Shown: positions 11,406 to 21,785 of the stretch, piece after piece
Layout: each line of letters opens with the position of its first letter
Numbering within the stretch: position 1 is the first letter of the stretch
Assembly (NCBI GenBank): GCA_030549775.1
Contig: CM060177.1
Span: 58,840,638 to 58,904,637 of the forward strand
Direction: 5' to 3'
Source of the DNA: Tamarix chinensis
Taxonomy: Eukaryota > Streptophyta > Magnoliopsida > Caryophyllales > Tamaricaceae
DNA: 64,000 bases
The notes under the pieces: generated by a model
What the model was told of the DNA's origin: nothing
Seen by the model: only the letters and a program-made list of their open reading frames with translations
Databases searched by the model: none
Program-made: the position numbers and the translations under genes

Positions 11406-12819
11406 TTTGTAACACCCCGAGTCGATACTACCACACGAGGGATACCTTGGAGCGCTTTCGGATTGATTGGCTGGCCCCACAGATCAACACGAGTCCTTTT
11501 AGTACGCTTTGTCCTCACTCACGCACTTCCCGAGAAATTCCATAGTCAGCACGCTTAACTGTGGAGTTCTTAGGACAGAATCACCAAAAGGATGGTATAC
11601 CATGTTGATATAAGTAGCCAAATCGATCCTTATAACACTCCGCTCAATTTGGGGTATTACAGTACTGGTCCACCAGTTATAATAATGGCTAGGAGTATTT
11701 TGCCCTGGAGGTTGAATATGTACACCGGTTTACCAGTTGTAGCCAAGTACATTTTGCCCTAGAGTGTATTCTAATCCACCAACTATAATAGTAGGGGATC
11801 TTGAGCTCAATAACCAAACCTTATATGATAGTAGATTGTGGAAAAGATACTAATCACTTATAATGGAACACCATGTGAGTCGGGGCTAGACCAATCCACT
11901 GGCAAGAATAGTGGCTAAGAGCCTTGTGCCTTGGAAACCGATCTATCGGCAAATAATAGTGGCCAAGGGTGTTCTATCCTAGAGTATATTTTCGATCCAC
12001 CGGCTATAATAGGGGGTTCCTATTCTCACATAGGTATAATTCGAGAGATGATTATGAATAATATTTGATTAATGGCTTAAGACTTAAAGTTGTTGATTTC
12101 ACCATTATGACCTATTATTATGGTAGAAATATGATCTTGATGCCTATCTGTAACACCCCCAAATTTACTACTGAAAATTTTTGTTTAAGTCAAAGGTTTT
12201 AGCGGAAGCGAAAGAATTAAAACCATAAACTTGGGGGTATTACCGCCACACTTAGTACCAGACCGGTTCACTCCTACCGTTCCGATACTAAGTGCTAAGG
12301 CTAAACTAAACAATCCTTAAGTAAGAGTCATCAAAACATAGGTCCATAGTTATCATAGACCATTCACGAAAACCACGAGTCAACAACAGCTAAAATATCG
12401 TTTAGGAATACAACTTAGAGTACGGTTTCAAAGCAAGGAGCGTAGTACAAAATATATCCAATAAAACAGATCCCAAGGGACCAATATCCGGATCGTCTAC
12501 TCACTTAAGCCAAGCCTTCCACCCCACAATTTGTAACCGATCAAACCTGCATAGGAGGTCTGCTCCCCACCATTGGTGGATCATCATAGGACCCATTCAA
12601 TCAATGTAGTATTAGTACAGGTCCAATACTGAGTAAGGGCGCTGGTGCGCTAAGGCCAAGCATACAATCATACCACATAGCACACATAGCACGATCATAT
12701 AGACAACAAGCGATAACACACAAGATAAGGCTTGAGTACTTTTTGGTGACTTATTATTTATCCTTGTTAATAATATGTCCATTTCACACATATTCTTTAA
12801 TAATCCATGTAAGTGCGGG

Positions 12820-13440
12820 AGCCCCACTATTATAGCCGGTGGACCGGAATCAACACTCAGGGCAGAACGCCTCTGACCACTATTATAGCCGGTGGACCGG
12901 AATCAACACCCAGGGCAGATCGCCACTGGCCACTATTCTAACCGGTGGACCGGACTGGCCCCGACTTACATGGTGTTTCGCTTTAAGTACTTAGTATTTT
13001 CCCATGGGTTACTTCATTCACATTCATTCAAAGAATTCTTCATTAATCTATGTGAGCGCGGGAGCCCCACTATTATAGCCGGTGGACCGGAAATCAACAC
13101 TCAGGGCAGAACGCCTCTGACCACTATTATAGCCGGTGGACCGGAATCAACACCTAGGGCAGATCGCCACTAGCCACTATTCTAACCGGTGGACCGGACT
13201 GGCTCCGACTCACATGGTGTTTGACTGTAAGTACTTAGTATTTTCCCAGTGGATTAACTTATTCGTTTGGGTCTGTCGAGCCCGATTCCCCCACTATTAT
13301 AGCCGGTGGACCGGAATAATCACTCAGGGCAGAACGCCTCTGACCACTATTATAGCCGGTGGACCGGAAATAAACACCCAGGGCAAAACGCCTCTGGCCA
13401 CTATTCTAACCGGTGGACCGGACTGGGTCGGGCTCATCAG
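12820..13440 (-). repeat. CCGGTGGACCGG array
   Basis: Repeated units of about 55-60 bases, each containing CACTATTATAGCCGG directly followed by TGGACCGG, with linkers such as ATCAACACCCAGGGCAGA. They form three larger blocks separated by TAAGTACTTAGTATTTTCCC. The core CCGGTGGACCGG is a near-palindrome. Confidence 0.88.
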
Positions 13441-13839
13441 TATTTTGATTTACGTAATTAATGTCTTATTCGTGTCTTATTGAATCACACCACACCCCTG
13501 ACATGCATAAATCATTCTCTTTATACTGTACTCATCACAACTAATAAAATCCCACATACATAACTACCCTTCAATCAATAGATACACATGATAACACCGA
13601 ACAACTCTAAGCAGCCATAACCAACCCTAGTTGTCCACACCAACCGTGGTTAGCCACTCTTATCCCTATTTTACCATAACCACCATACTTAGCCATCCCA
13701 AACCTTAATTGTCCTCAATAATCACGATTAGTTACTCCAACCCTACTTAATCACAACACCCCAGAGTTAATAACTCCAAACCCTAATCCCGTACAATCGT
13801 TAACTCCCATGTAAAACCCTAACTCCACCACGCAACCCT

Positions 13840-14590
13840 AAGGCCACCATACCAACATTAATACCACCATGCAAACCATAACACCACCAAGAAAACCCTA
13901 ATACCACCATAAGCCATTAATACCACTATGCAATCATTAATACCACCATACAAACCATAACACCACCATGCAAACCCTAATACCACCATAAGCCATTAAT
14001 ACCACCATACAAACATTTATACCACCATACAAACCCTAATACCACCATAAGCCATTAATACCACTATGCAATCATCAATATCCCCATACGAACCCTAATA
14101 CCACCATGCAAACCCTAATACCACCATACAACATTAATACCCCCATAAAAATCACAAATACCACCATACAACATTAATACCTCCATAAAATCACAATTAC
14201 CACCATACAAACCCTAATACCACCATACAACATTAATACCTCCATAAAATCACAAATACCACCATACAAACCCTAATACCACCATACAATATTAATACCT
14301 CCATAAAATCACTAATACCACCATACAAACCCTAATACCACCATACAACATTAATACCTCCATAAAATCACTAATACCACCATACAAACCCTAATACCAC
14401 CATAAAATATTAATACCTCCATAAAATCACTAATACCACCATACAACATTAATACCTCCATAAAATCAATAATACCACCATACAAACCCTAATACCACCA
14501 TACAACATTAATACCTCCATAAAATCACAAATACCACCATACAAACCCTAATACCACCATAGAACATTAATACCATCATACAAACTTCAA
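13840..14590. repeat. ACCACCATACAAACCCTAAT minisatellite
   Basis: Alternating short units AATACCACCATACAAACCCT and ATTAATACCTCCATAAAATC are repeated many times with a higher-order period of about 57-75 bases. It lies in the subfamily B unit. A weaker related stretch (GGGTTTGCATGG) is at 40390-40560 on the other strand. Confidence 0.88.
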
Positions 14591-15170
14591 GACTCCCATG
14601 ATGGTTCCCAACTCATATTACCATTTATCCTAGTATGCATGTTCTAGAGGGTCATAACATAATACATCATAAACGTCATACATATACATGTCATGCTCAT
14701 ATCATGGGAGCACATACAACATACCTCAATCTCCAAGCTGCGCTACACATAAGACAAGTTATACACAAATCATATAATACATGGCATAGCATGGCATACA
14801 CAACATTCAACACATCCACGTCACACATAGCACAAGGCCATTAGCTTCGTCCTTACCTAAGGCGACGCCAGGCATGGAGCACGCTCCTCTAACTCCTTAG
14901 GGCTTTGGTCGGGGTTACTTATAAAAGAGGAAAATGCTAAGTATTAGTTTCCCTTATAATTACTATCAATCCTCATTCTAGTTTAAGGTTAGGGTTTTTA
15001 TTACTAAAAAGGGTTTTATACAAAAACTAGGGTTTTTACCTTAGAATTAGTATACTAAATATTAGTAGTCAAAATATAGTTATTTATGATACTTATTGTT
15101 ACACTTATTTTATTAAGCCCATTAGTTCCATTCTTATAATACTAGTGTTCACTAGTCATAGTAAAATAGT

Positions 15171-15171
15171 G

Positions 15172-15237
<66 letters not shown>
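15171..15237. repeat. (ATA)n microsatellite
   Basis: About 22 uninterrupted ATA units. Further impure AAT/ATA runs continue to 15735 (for example 15652-15735). They correspond to the ATT runs at 39184-39960 and 57110-58000 in other subfamily B LTRs. Confidence 0.95.
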
Positions 15238-15238
<1 letters not shown>

Positions 15239-16411
15239 GACTACTAATAGTAATACTTATGTTTCCAGTAATAGAACTCTAGCGTTTTTAAGATTAAGTC
15301 TAACAATGGTGTTAGGTTTGAAATAATAATATTATAAGGTCACAATATTACAAGTAAACTATTCTTAAGGGTGATAATGATAACAATAATAATACTAATA
15401 ATAACGATAATAATAATAATACTCCTAGTAGTAATGGTTATAACACTAATACAACCAAGTGAGGTTAAGTGGTAATAATAATAACCATAGTAAGGATAAT
15501 AGAGATAATAATAATAAAAATGTTAATACTAATAATTATAAGAATAGAACCAAAGTTAAGTATAATACAAGTTAGGGTTTAAAAGGGATGTTAGTATTAG
15601 TAAGAAAATAAGACATTAATAATAGAGACAATAATAATGGTAATAATGACAATAATAATAATAATCATAATAATAATAATAGTAATAATAAAAGTAATAA
15701 CAATAATGATAATAATAATAATAATAATAATAAGTATATTAGTATCAATATAAGTAGAAAATGGTAGCAGTTATATAAAAGGGGTATTAGGGTTTGGATG
15801 AGTGGAGAACCACCTAGGGTCGGTGGTGGTCCGGCGGCGGCGCGTGGCGGCGACGGCGGCGGCGGTGGAGGAGGAGAAGAGGGGGAAAGATGGAGGTGGC
15901 GGTTAGATGGGAGGGGAAAAGGAGGAGTTTGAGGTGGGGAAAGAAAGAGCAGGTGAAGGGGAGTGGAGTGAGGGTGGCGGCGCGCGGCGGCGACGGCGGC
16001 GACCGAGGGTGGTGGAGAAAGGTGGAAGATGAGGGAGGAAGGAGGAGAGGGAGGCAGGGGAAGTTGAAGGCAGGGAAAGGTAGAGGGAGGTCTGCTGGGC
16101 ATTTTGGAGGGTGAAAGAGGCTCTGGTGGCGGTTGGGGTGGCGGTGGGAGGCGGCGGAAGCGCGGCGAAGGCTAGAGGTGGTGGTTTTCGGGATAGGAAC
16201 TTTGCGCGGCTAGGGTGGCACGTGCAGGGAAAGGTGGAGGGTGGTGGTGGCTTGGTTTTGTCGAGGGATTTGCAGGGATGATAACGGTGGGCAGAGGTGG
16301 CAGCGACGGTCTCCGGTGACGGTGGAGAGCACGTCTTTTTGAGGCGGCGGAGAGGTAGGGTTTCAGGGCAAAAAAATGAAAAGGGAGCTGATCGGGGCTG
16401 CCAATGGGGGG

Positions 16412-16419
16412 TATTTATA
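16412..16419 (-). promoter_or_regulatory. LTR TATA box
   Basis: Minus-strand TATAAATA in the context GCCTATAAATACCCC. The same context recurs at 18863, 53298 and 56428 in the other subfamily B units, always downstream of the pyrimidine-rich block, so it is the likely core promoter of these LTRs. Confidence 0.7.
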
Positions 16420-17690
16420 GGCAATTGGAAGGGGAAGACGACAAGGGGAGAAGGAGGCATGTGAGGCAGGTGTGTAGGTGGCCGGCCGGTGGCAGGCGGT
16501 GCAGGTCCTGCCATGGCAGGTTAGGTCGGGAAGGGGGAGAGGAAAAGGGAAGGAGATGGCACGCGGGAAAGGAAGAGAAGGACTTGGTCGGGGTCGAAAG
16601 AGGAAAGCAATTGGCAGGGAAGGGCAGGGGAGGAAGGTTGGCGTGTAGAGGTGGCCGGCGATATTCGGGGGTTGCAGGGTCGAGTTGCAGGTCGGGGAGG
16701 AAGAAGGAAGGGGAAAGGAGGAGGACCGACGGTCCAGGGGAGGAAAAGAAAAGGAAGGGAACCGGCCGGTTCGGCGGCGTTATAAAGTTTTAAAACAAAA
16801 CGCGGCGTTTTGAGGATTGTTTGGAAAAAAACGTTGCGTCCTCGTCGGTCTGGCAACGGTTACTTTTTTCTTATTGTGACGCGGCGTTTCGGCGACTATA
16901 GCGTCGAAACGCAACGTTTGGTTTCACGGGCGGCTGGCTCGCTGGGCCGCAGGCGAGAAGAAGGAAGGAGAGGCGGGGAGGGGGGTCTGGGCTGCGCAGG
17001 CCGGCCCAGTCAGGGGGGAAAGAAAGAAAAAGAAAAAATTTAAGGAGGAGGAAGGAAAAAAAGGAGAAAAGAAAGAAGAAAAGGAAAAAGGAAAAATGGA
17101 GAAATGACAAAATGGTTGGGTTGGAGGTATTTGGGTATTTATTTATTTATCTAATTAATTTATATATTTAATTTTAATAATAATCATTTTAATTATAATA
17201 ATTAAATCCATTTTTAGATTATTTAGGCTATTTTGAATAAATTGTCCTTAACTTCCATTTTAATTAGTAAAATGTCCAAAATTTTCTAAATAACTTATTT
17301 ATTATTTTCTCCTTATTTTTCTCAATAAATTTCCTCTTTATTTAATAAATTCACCTATTTTCTTAATTTTTCTCTAATAAATTATTATTTGCCATAATTC
17401 CTAAATTAGGATTTTTGGGGTATTTCACTATCCCTCATGGTAAGTGCTAGAAATGCTAAGTAAATGGAGCTTGTGATATACAATTCTTAGTATTTGTTGT
17501 GTTATTTATATGCCTTGTGTAATTGCTCTTATGTTGTATAATATGTTGAATGTGGGCCCTACCTTTTAGTTTTGTATAAAGGATTATTCAGTAACATAGT
17601 ACTACAAGGTTCTATTTGGTTAGCCGTAGATGCTATTCAAGTTCTTATTGGGTATGAGTGCAAGGACTTTTCGGGTAGTTCCATGAACCG

Positions 17691-18025
17691 ATTAATTGAT
17701 TTGTCATTCCAACAAAATGGGTTTCCTTGACTAAATCGATCGACTGGTTGGAGGAACTAATCGACTGGTTTATAGAATAGGTAATAGATAGGCCGAAACC
17801 CATTGACTTGTTTATTGAGCTGGGCATGTTTTTCAAACTTGATTTTCTAAACAATCTCTTATGGTGAAATAAAACCTTACCCACCCATCTCAATGTTTCC
17901 CTAAGAGATTTCTAACCATTTTCATGATGTATTTAGTTTGTAATATTACCTTAGATCAATCTGGAGGTCAATTGGGACAATTGAGAGGGAGAGGTGACGT
18001 TATCCTTGTCTTTTTCCCCTTCTCT
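17691..18025. other. Unassigned spacer between LTR units
   Basis: About 330 bases that match none of the family blocks in this window. It contains a short imperfect repeat of ATCGACTGGTT near 17735-17770. No gene is visible. Confidence 0.4.
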
Positions 18026-18862
18026 TGAAATACTCCAAAACATAATTTTAAGAATTATAGCTAAGTAAGGATTTATTATGGAAATCAATTAAATAAACGA
18101 TTTTTAAGGGAATTAATTAGGGAAAATAAAGAAGAAAATAATAAATATTTTTATTAGAAAATTTTGGGTACTTTGCTAATTAAAATAGAATTTACGAAAA
18201 ATATTTCAAAAATCCTAATTTATCCTAAAAAGGAAATTAAATATTATTTTATTTAAATATTATTATTATTAAATATCCTAAATTTCCAAAATAATCTAAA
18301 TAACCCCACCCACCTATTTTTCTTTTTCCCTTTTTCCTTTTCCTTTTTCTTTCTTTCTTTTCTTTTTTTTTCTTCCTTTTTCATTTTCTTTTCCTCTTCT
18401 TTTCCCCCAAATTGGGCCTATCAGCCGCTAGCCCAATTCCCTTCTCTTCTTTTTTTTTCCTATGCAGCCCAGGCCCGCGCTGTTTCTTTTTTTCTTTCGA
18501 CTAGTCCAATTTCCCCCCTTCTTCTTTTTTTTTATAGACTGCCAGTCTAGCTACCCCTTCTTCTTCTTCTTCTTCCCCAGCCTATTAGAGGCTGCGATTT
18601 TCTTCCCCATCATTCACCGATATTTCTGCCGCCGACTATGCTGCTGACCAGCTGATTCTCTCCCCTCTCTCCCCTAGCGACGCACCTACTGTTTGACCCA
18701 GCCAAACCTCCCACTCTTCTCACGCAAATTTCTTTCTTCCCTAGCCAATCAACCTCTACCATGAGTATACTTGCGCTGGCCTGTCATCATCGGTCGATGA
18801 ACCCTAACCTACCTACCCCTATTCTTCCATCCTTCTTTGACCTTATCCACCTCCAATTAGCC

Positions 18863-18872
18863 TATATAAATA
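18863..18872 (+). promoter_or_regulatory. LTR TATA box
   Basis: TATATAAATA in the context TTAGCCTATATAAATACTCC, equivalent to the TATA boxes at 53298 and 56428. Confidence 0.65.
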
Positions 18873-19902
18873 CTCCTTTAGCAGCCAAAATTGAAACCTT
18901 TTTGGCAGCCTAGAATTTCCTGACCTTGCCACTACCCCATCAGACATCTGTTCCATCACTGGCAACCAACTCCACCGCCCACTCTGCCCACCTAAGCCTT
19001 CCCTGTATCATCCTCTACCTAATTATACCTTCCCCGTCCTTTGATTTGCATTGCACGAGCCACCTGATAAGTGTGACTTTTACATCTTATTCCTAAGGTT
19101 TATAAGAGTTTTTACCTTTAATTTCGGTCAGAATTCTCCCTTTTTGTTCTTGTTACTGCCTTTGTGTTGTGAAAATTTTCAGGGTCTCAAGCAACAAAAA
19201 TAATCATGAAGGATGAAGAAAAAGAATAACCTTAAAGGGAGAAGAAAGGAGAAAAAAGGAGCAAAGAGGAGCAAAAGTTAAAGTGGAAAAAGAAAGAATG
19301 CATATTTAAAGTATATGAGCCTGAAAGAAGTGAAATTTAGACCAAGAAAAGGTCTGAATTTGGAGAATCTTTCAGCATAAAAGTTTTATATATTTTTAAT
19401 AGCTTTCCAACGCATCCAAAATCAGCTTAATCGGAGTTATGATGAAAAAGTTATGGTCAAAATACGAATCATTTTCAAAGCTGACACGGGAAGCCCATCG
19501 TTACCGAAACCCTAGCGATCCACGAGGCGGTAGTGTAAAAACTCTTATTCTAATATCTCGAGGCAGCCTCCACTCCCTCTCTTTTCTCTCTTCTCTATCC
19601 TCTTCCTCAATTCATCAAGATCTCTCTTGTAAATTAGAGACGGAGGTTCAAGAAGTTAAATTTTTGCAAGAATTTGTGAACATCAAGGGTATTATCTAAT
19701 GATATTTTATTTATCTATGGAATCTCTTATTGTTTTTAATATTCTTGCTATGAATTTGATGGGCTAGATCTTGTGCTAAGGTGAAGGGTAACTTTTCCCG
19801 ATCCTAATGTGTTGAATTATTGCATCCTTTTTTATTCAATTCATAATGTATGTGTTGTGTTATTGATTGATTGACGGATTCTTAAACCACCACTACTACG
19901 AA

Positions 19903-20250
19903 AACGGGTTATAATAACGGGACATTAATAACGGTAGTTCGAAAACCGTTGTCAAACGCGTGGAAATTAATCGGCGGGAAGTTTTGATAACGGTTCTATT
20001 TAAAAACCGTTATTAAAAGGGCAACGTAAAATTTGGACGGATGTTTTAATAACGGTTTCAGGTAAACCGTTATCAAAACATCTTTTAATAACGGTTTATA
20101 TTAGAACCGTTGTCAAAAGTCAGAATCTTTTAATAACGGTTCTTCCAGAAATCGTTATTAAAATATGTTTTGATAACGGTTCCTAAGAGAACCGTTATTA
20201 AATCATCTTTTTAATAACGGTTCTCTCAGGAACCGTTATTAAAACCCCAA
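19903..20250. repeat. Left subterminal palindromic array of the CACTA element
   Basis: About six units of TTTAATAACGGTT followed within a few bases by its reverse complement AACCGTTATTAAA, with short spacers. Each pair can form a small hairpin. Confidence 0.9.
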
Positions 20251-20782
20251 AATCAAACTTATATTTCGTTCAGTTCTGTTTCGTGCCAAAATTTTCAGAC
20301 TCTCTGCACCTTCGTTCTCTTGCTCTCCTTCTCCTTGCAAACCCTCGCACGACCACACCGGCCGGCTCCTCTCAAGTAAAGGAAACCCTCGCACCGCCAA
20401 CTCTCCACCACGCCTCCGCCATTGCCAGCTCTGCATGTGCGTGCTGTCATTGTTCCGAAGCTATCTAGCACTTGCACCATCCTCTGTCGTGTTTGAAGCC
20501 CCTTGCCTCTCTCAACCTTCTCACCGTCGTGTTTGTAGCTAGCTCACTTTATGTATGTGTTTGTTCTTCTTCTCGTAACATTTTATCTACTTATATATGT
20601 ATATATATATAAATGCATGCATGTTGGTACAGGGTTTCGTTTGTTTGTACGTTATTGAAAGATTGTGGTTTGTCGTTCGAAAATGGGTTGTTTAATGTAT
20701 TGGCTGAAAATTTTGCTGTTTTTGGTTGAATTTGTTGCGTTATTGTTATATATTAACAAATGCATGTGTTGGCCGAGACCTT

Positions 20783-20822
<40 letters not shown>

Positions 20823-21388
20823 TGTGAGTGTAGAATTATATACATTTTCACTCATAAAAACTATATATATACACACACACACACACATATTTTCATTAAT
20901 AAGTATAGGAGATCACTAGCAATAAGATATAGGAAATGTCATATAATGAAATGCAAATATATTTTATATATGCATATGTTAATGATTGCTATTTGATGAG
21001 GATTAAATAGATATAGAGAATAAGGAATATATAAAAGTGAATAATTAAATAGAGAGAAATAATTGTATATGATCGATAAGAATAATAATAATAATAATAA
21101 TAATTAATAATATGATTTATATATTATGCTTTAATTACATTTAGCTAGGTTTAGGGATTAGGTTTTTTTTGGTTTAGGGTTAGGTTTTATTATAATAAAT
21201 TATGGTTAATTAATTAGCTAGGGTTAGGGTTAGGGTTTATCGTTTATTATGGTTAATTAGGGTTAATTAGGGTTAGGGTTAGTATTAATATCTTTTTGGA
21301 AACGTGTTAACATGATTCGTATATATATATATATAGAATAGCATGATACATTTGAGATTAATTAAATAGAGAGAAATAATTGTGTATG

Positions 21389-21426
<38 letters not shown>

Positions 21427-21785
21427 TAATAATATGATTTATATATTATGCTTTAATTACATTTAGCTAGGTTTAGGGATTAGGTTTTTTTTGTGGTTTA
21501 GGGTTAGGTTTTATTATAATAAATTATGGTTAATTAGCTAGGGTTAGGGTTAGGGTTTATCGTTTATTATGGTTAATTAGGGTTAATTAGGGTTAGGGTT
21601 AGGGTTAGTATTAATATCTTTTTGGAAACGTGTTAACATGATTCGTATATATATATATAGAATAGCATGATACATTTGAGATTAATTCTTTCTAAGCATG
21701 ATTCGTATCGATAATATAATGGTACATTATTATGCTCAATACATAACATTCTAACATAATTTATTTATTTATTTTTTGTAGAGAT
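20251..21785 (+). other. 5' region of the CACTA gene: promoter, leader and long intron-like sequence
   Basis: After the left array comes a pyrimidine-rich, CACC-rich stretch (20280-20560) resembling a captured 5' leader, an (AT)n run (20789-20818), a tandem duplication (21042-21686) with telomere-like GGGTTAGGGTTAGGG tracts, and then the start codon. There is no separate coding sequence. A splice acceptor-like TTTTTTGTAG lies immediately upstream of the first ATG (ending at 21781), so a leader intron is likely. Confidence 0.5.
21042..21686 (+). repeat. Tandem duplication with AAT run and telomere-like tracts
   Basis: Two copies of about 317-327 bp (21042-21358 and 21359-21686) agree almost base for base apart from the length of the AAT run, a small gap and one fewer GGGTTA unit. 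Each contains GTTAGGGTTAGGGTTT and CATGATTCGTATATATATA. Confidence 0.9.

Larger units (their letters stand above)
10958..11661 (-). mobile_element. Cassandra-type TRIM retrotransposon, complete with both LTRs
   Basis: Two LTRs (10958-11260 and 11408-11661) flank a 147-bp interior. The element is flanked by a perfect 5-bp duplication, GTACT (10953-10957 and 11662-11666). In minus orientation the interior begins with the primer site TGGTATCAGAGC (11393-11405) complementary to initiator tRNA-Met, and ends in a purine tract (GAGTGGGGGTGAA, 11261-11273). The LTR carries a 5S rRNA-like segment, the hallmark of Cassandra. No coding capacity is present, so it depends on another element for mobility. 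The right-hand LTR lacks about 50 bases covering part of the 5S-like segment. Confidence 0.92.
12149..17427 (-). mobile_element. Giant solo LTR, subfamily B
   Basis: It starts TGTAACACCCCCAAATTTAC and ends TTTTTGGGGTATTTCA, with a perfect 5-bp duplication CTATC at 12144-12148 and 17428-17432. It is 5279 bp with no terminal direct repeat, no primer site next to an LTR edge and no pol coding, so a solo LTR is the best reading. In its own orientation (minus strand) it has the CCTAATTTAGG edge, a pyrimidine-rich block, a TATA box at 16419-16412, ATT microsatellites, a GGGTTTGTATGG minisatellite and the CCGG array. It interrupts unit 7248-17690. Confidence 0.85.
7248..17690 (+). mobile_element. 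Giant LTR unit, subfamily A, interrupted and right-truncated
   Basis: It begins TGTAATACTCCAAAATTATA and follows the subfamily A block order: AT-rich edge, T/C-rich block (7560-8400), GGTAATT minisatellite (9060-9870), a remnant of the CCGGTCCACCGG-type region (11670-12010), then about 250 bases after the inner insertion matching the distal LTR sequence. It contains the Cassandra element 10958-11661 and the subfamily B unit 12149-17427. The expected GGGGTGTTACA end was not found; similarity fades near 17690. It is oriented like the gag-pol element downstream. Confidence 0.65.

Noticed and set aside
12892..13483. Two open frames over the CCGG array (about 93 and 115 residues)
   Set aside because: They repeat the array translation (TIIAGGPE-type), vary between copies and have no start or domain support.
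15903..16514. Proline-rich minus-strand frame of about 200 residues
   Set aside because: It is in the CACC/pyrimidine-rich LTR block; high GC and few stop-forming bases explain the open frame. The same holds for frames at 5352-5783, 7637-8154, 32322-33324, 37657-38535 and 52747-53793.
21165..21605. Telomere-like GGGTTA tracts as an interstitial telomere
   Set aside because: Only two or three units in a row, duplicated together with their flank; they fit a short promoter-like motif better than a telomere remnant.
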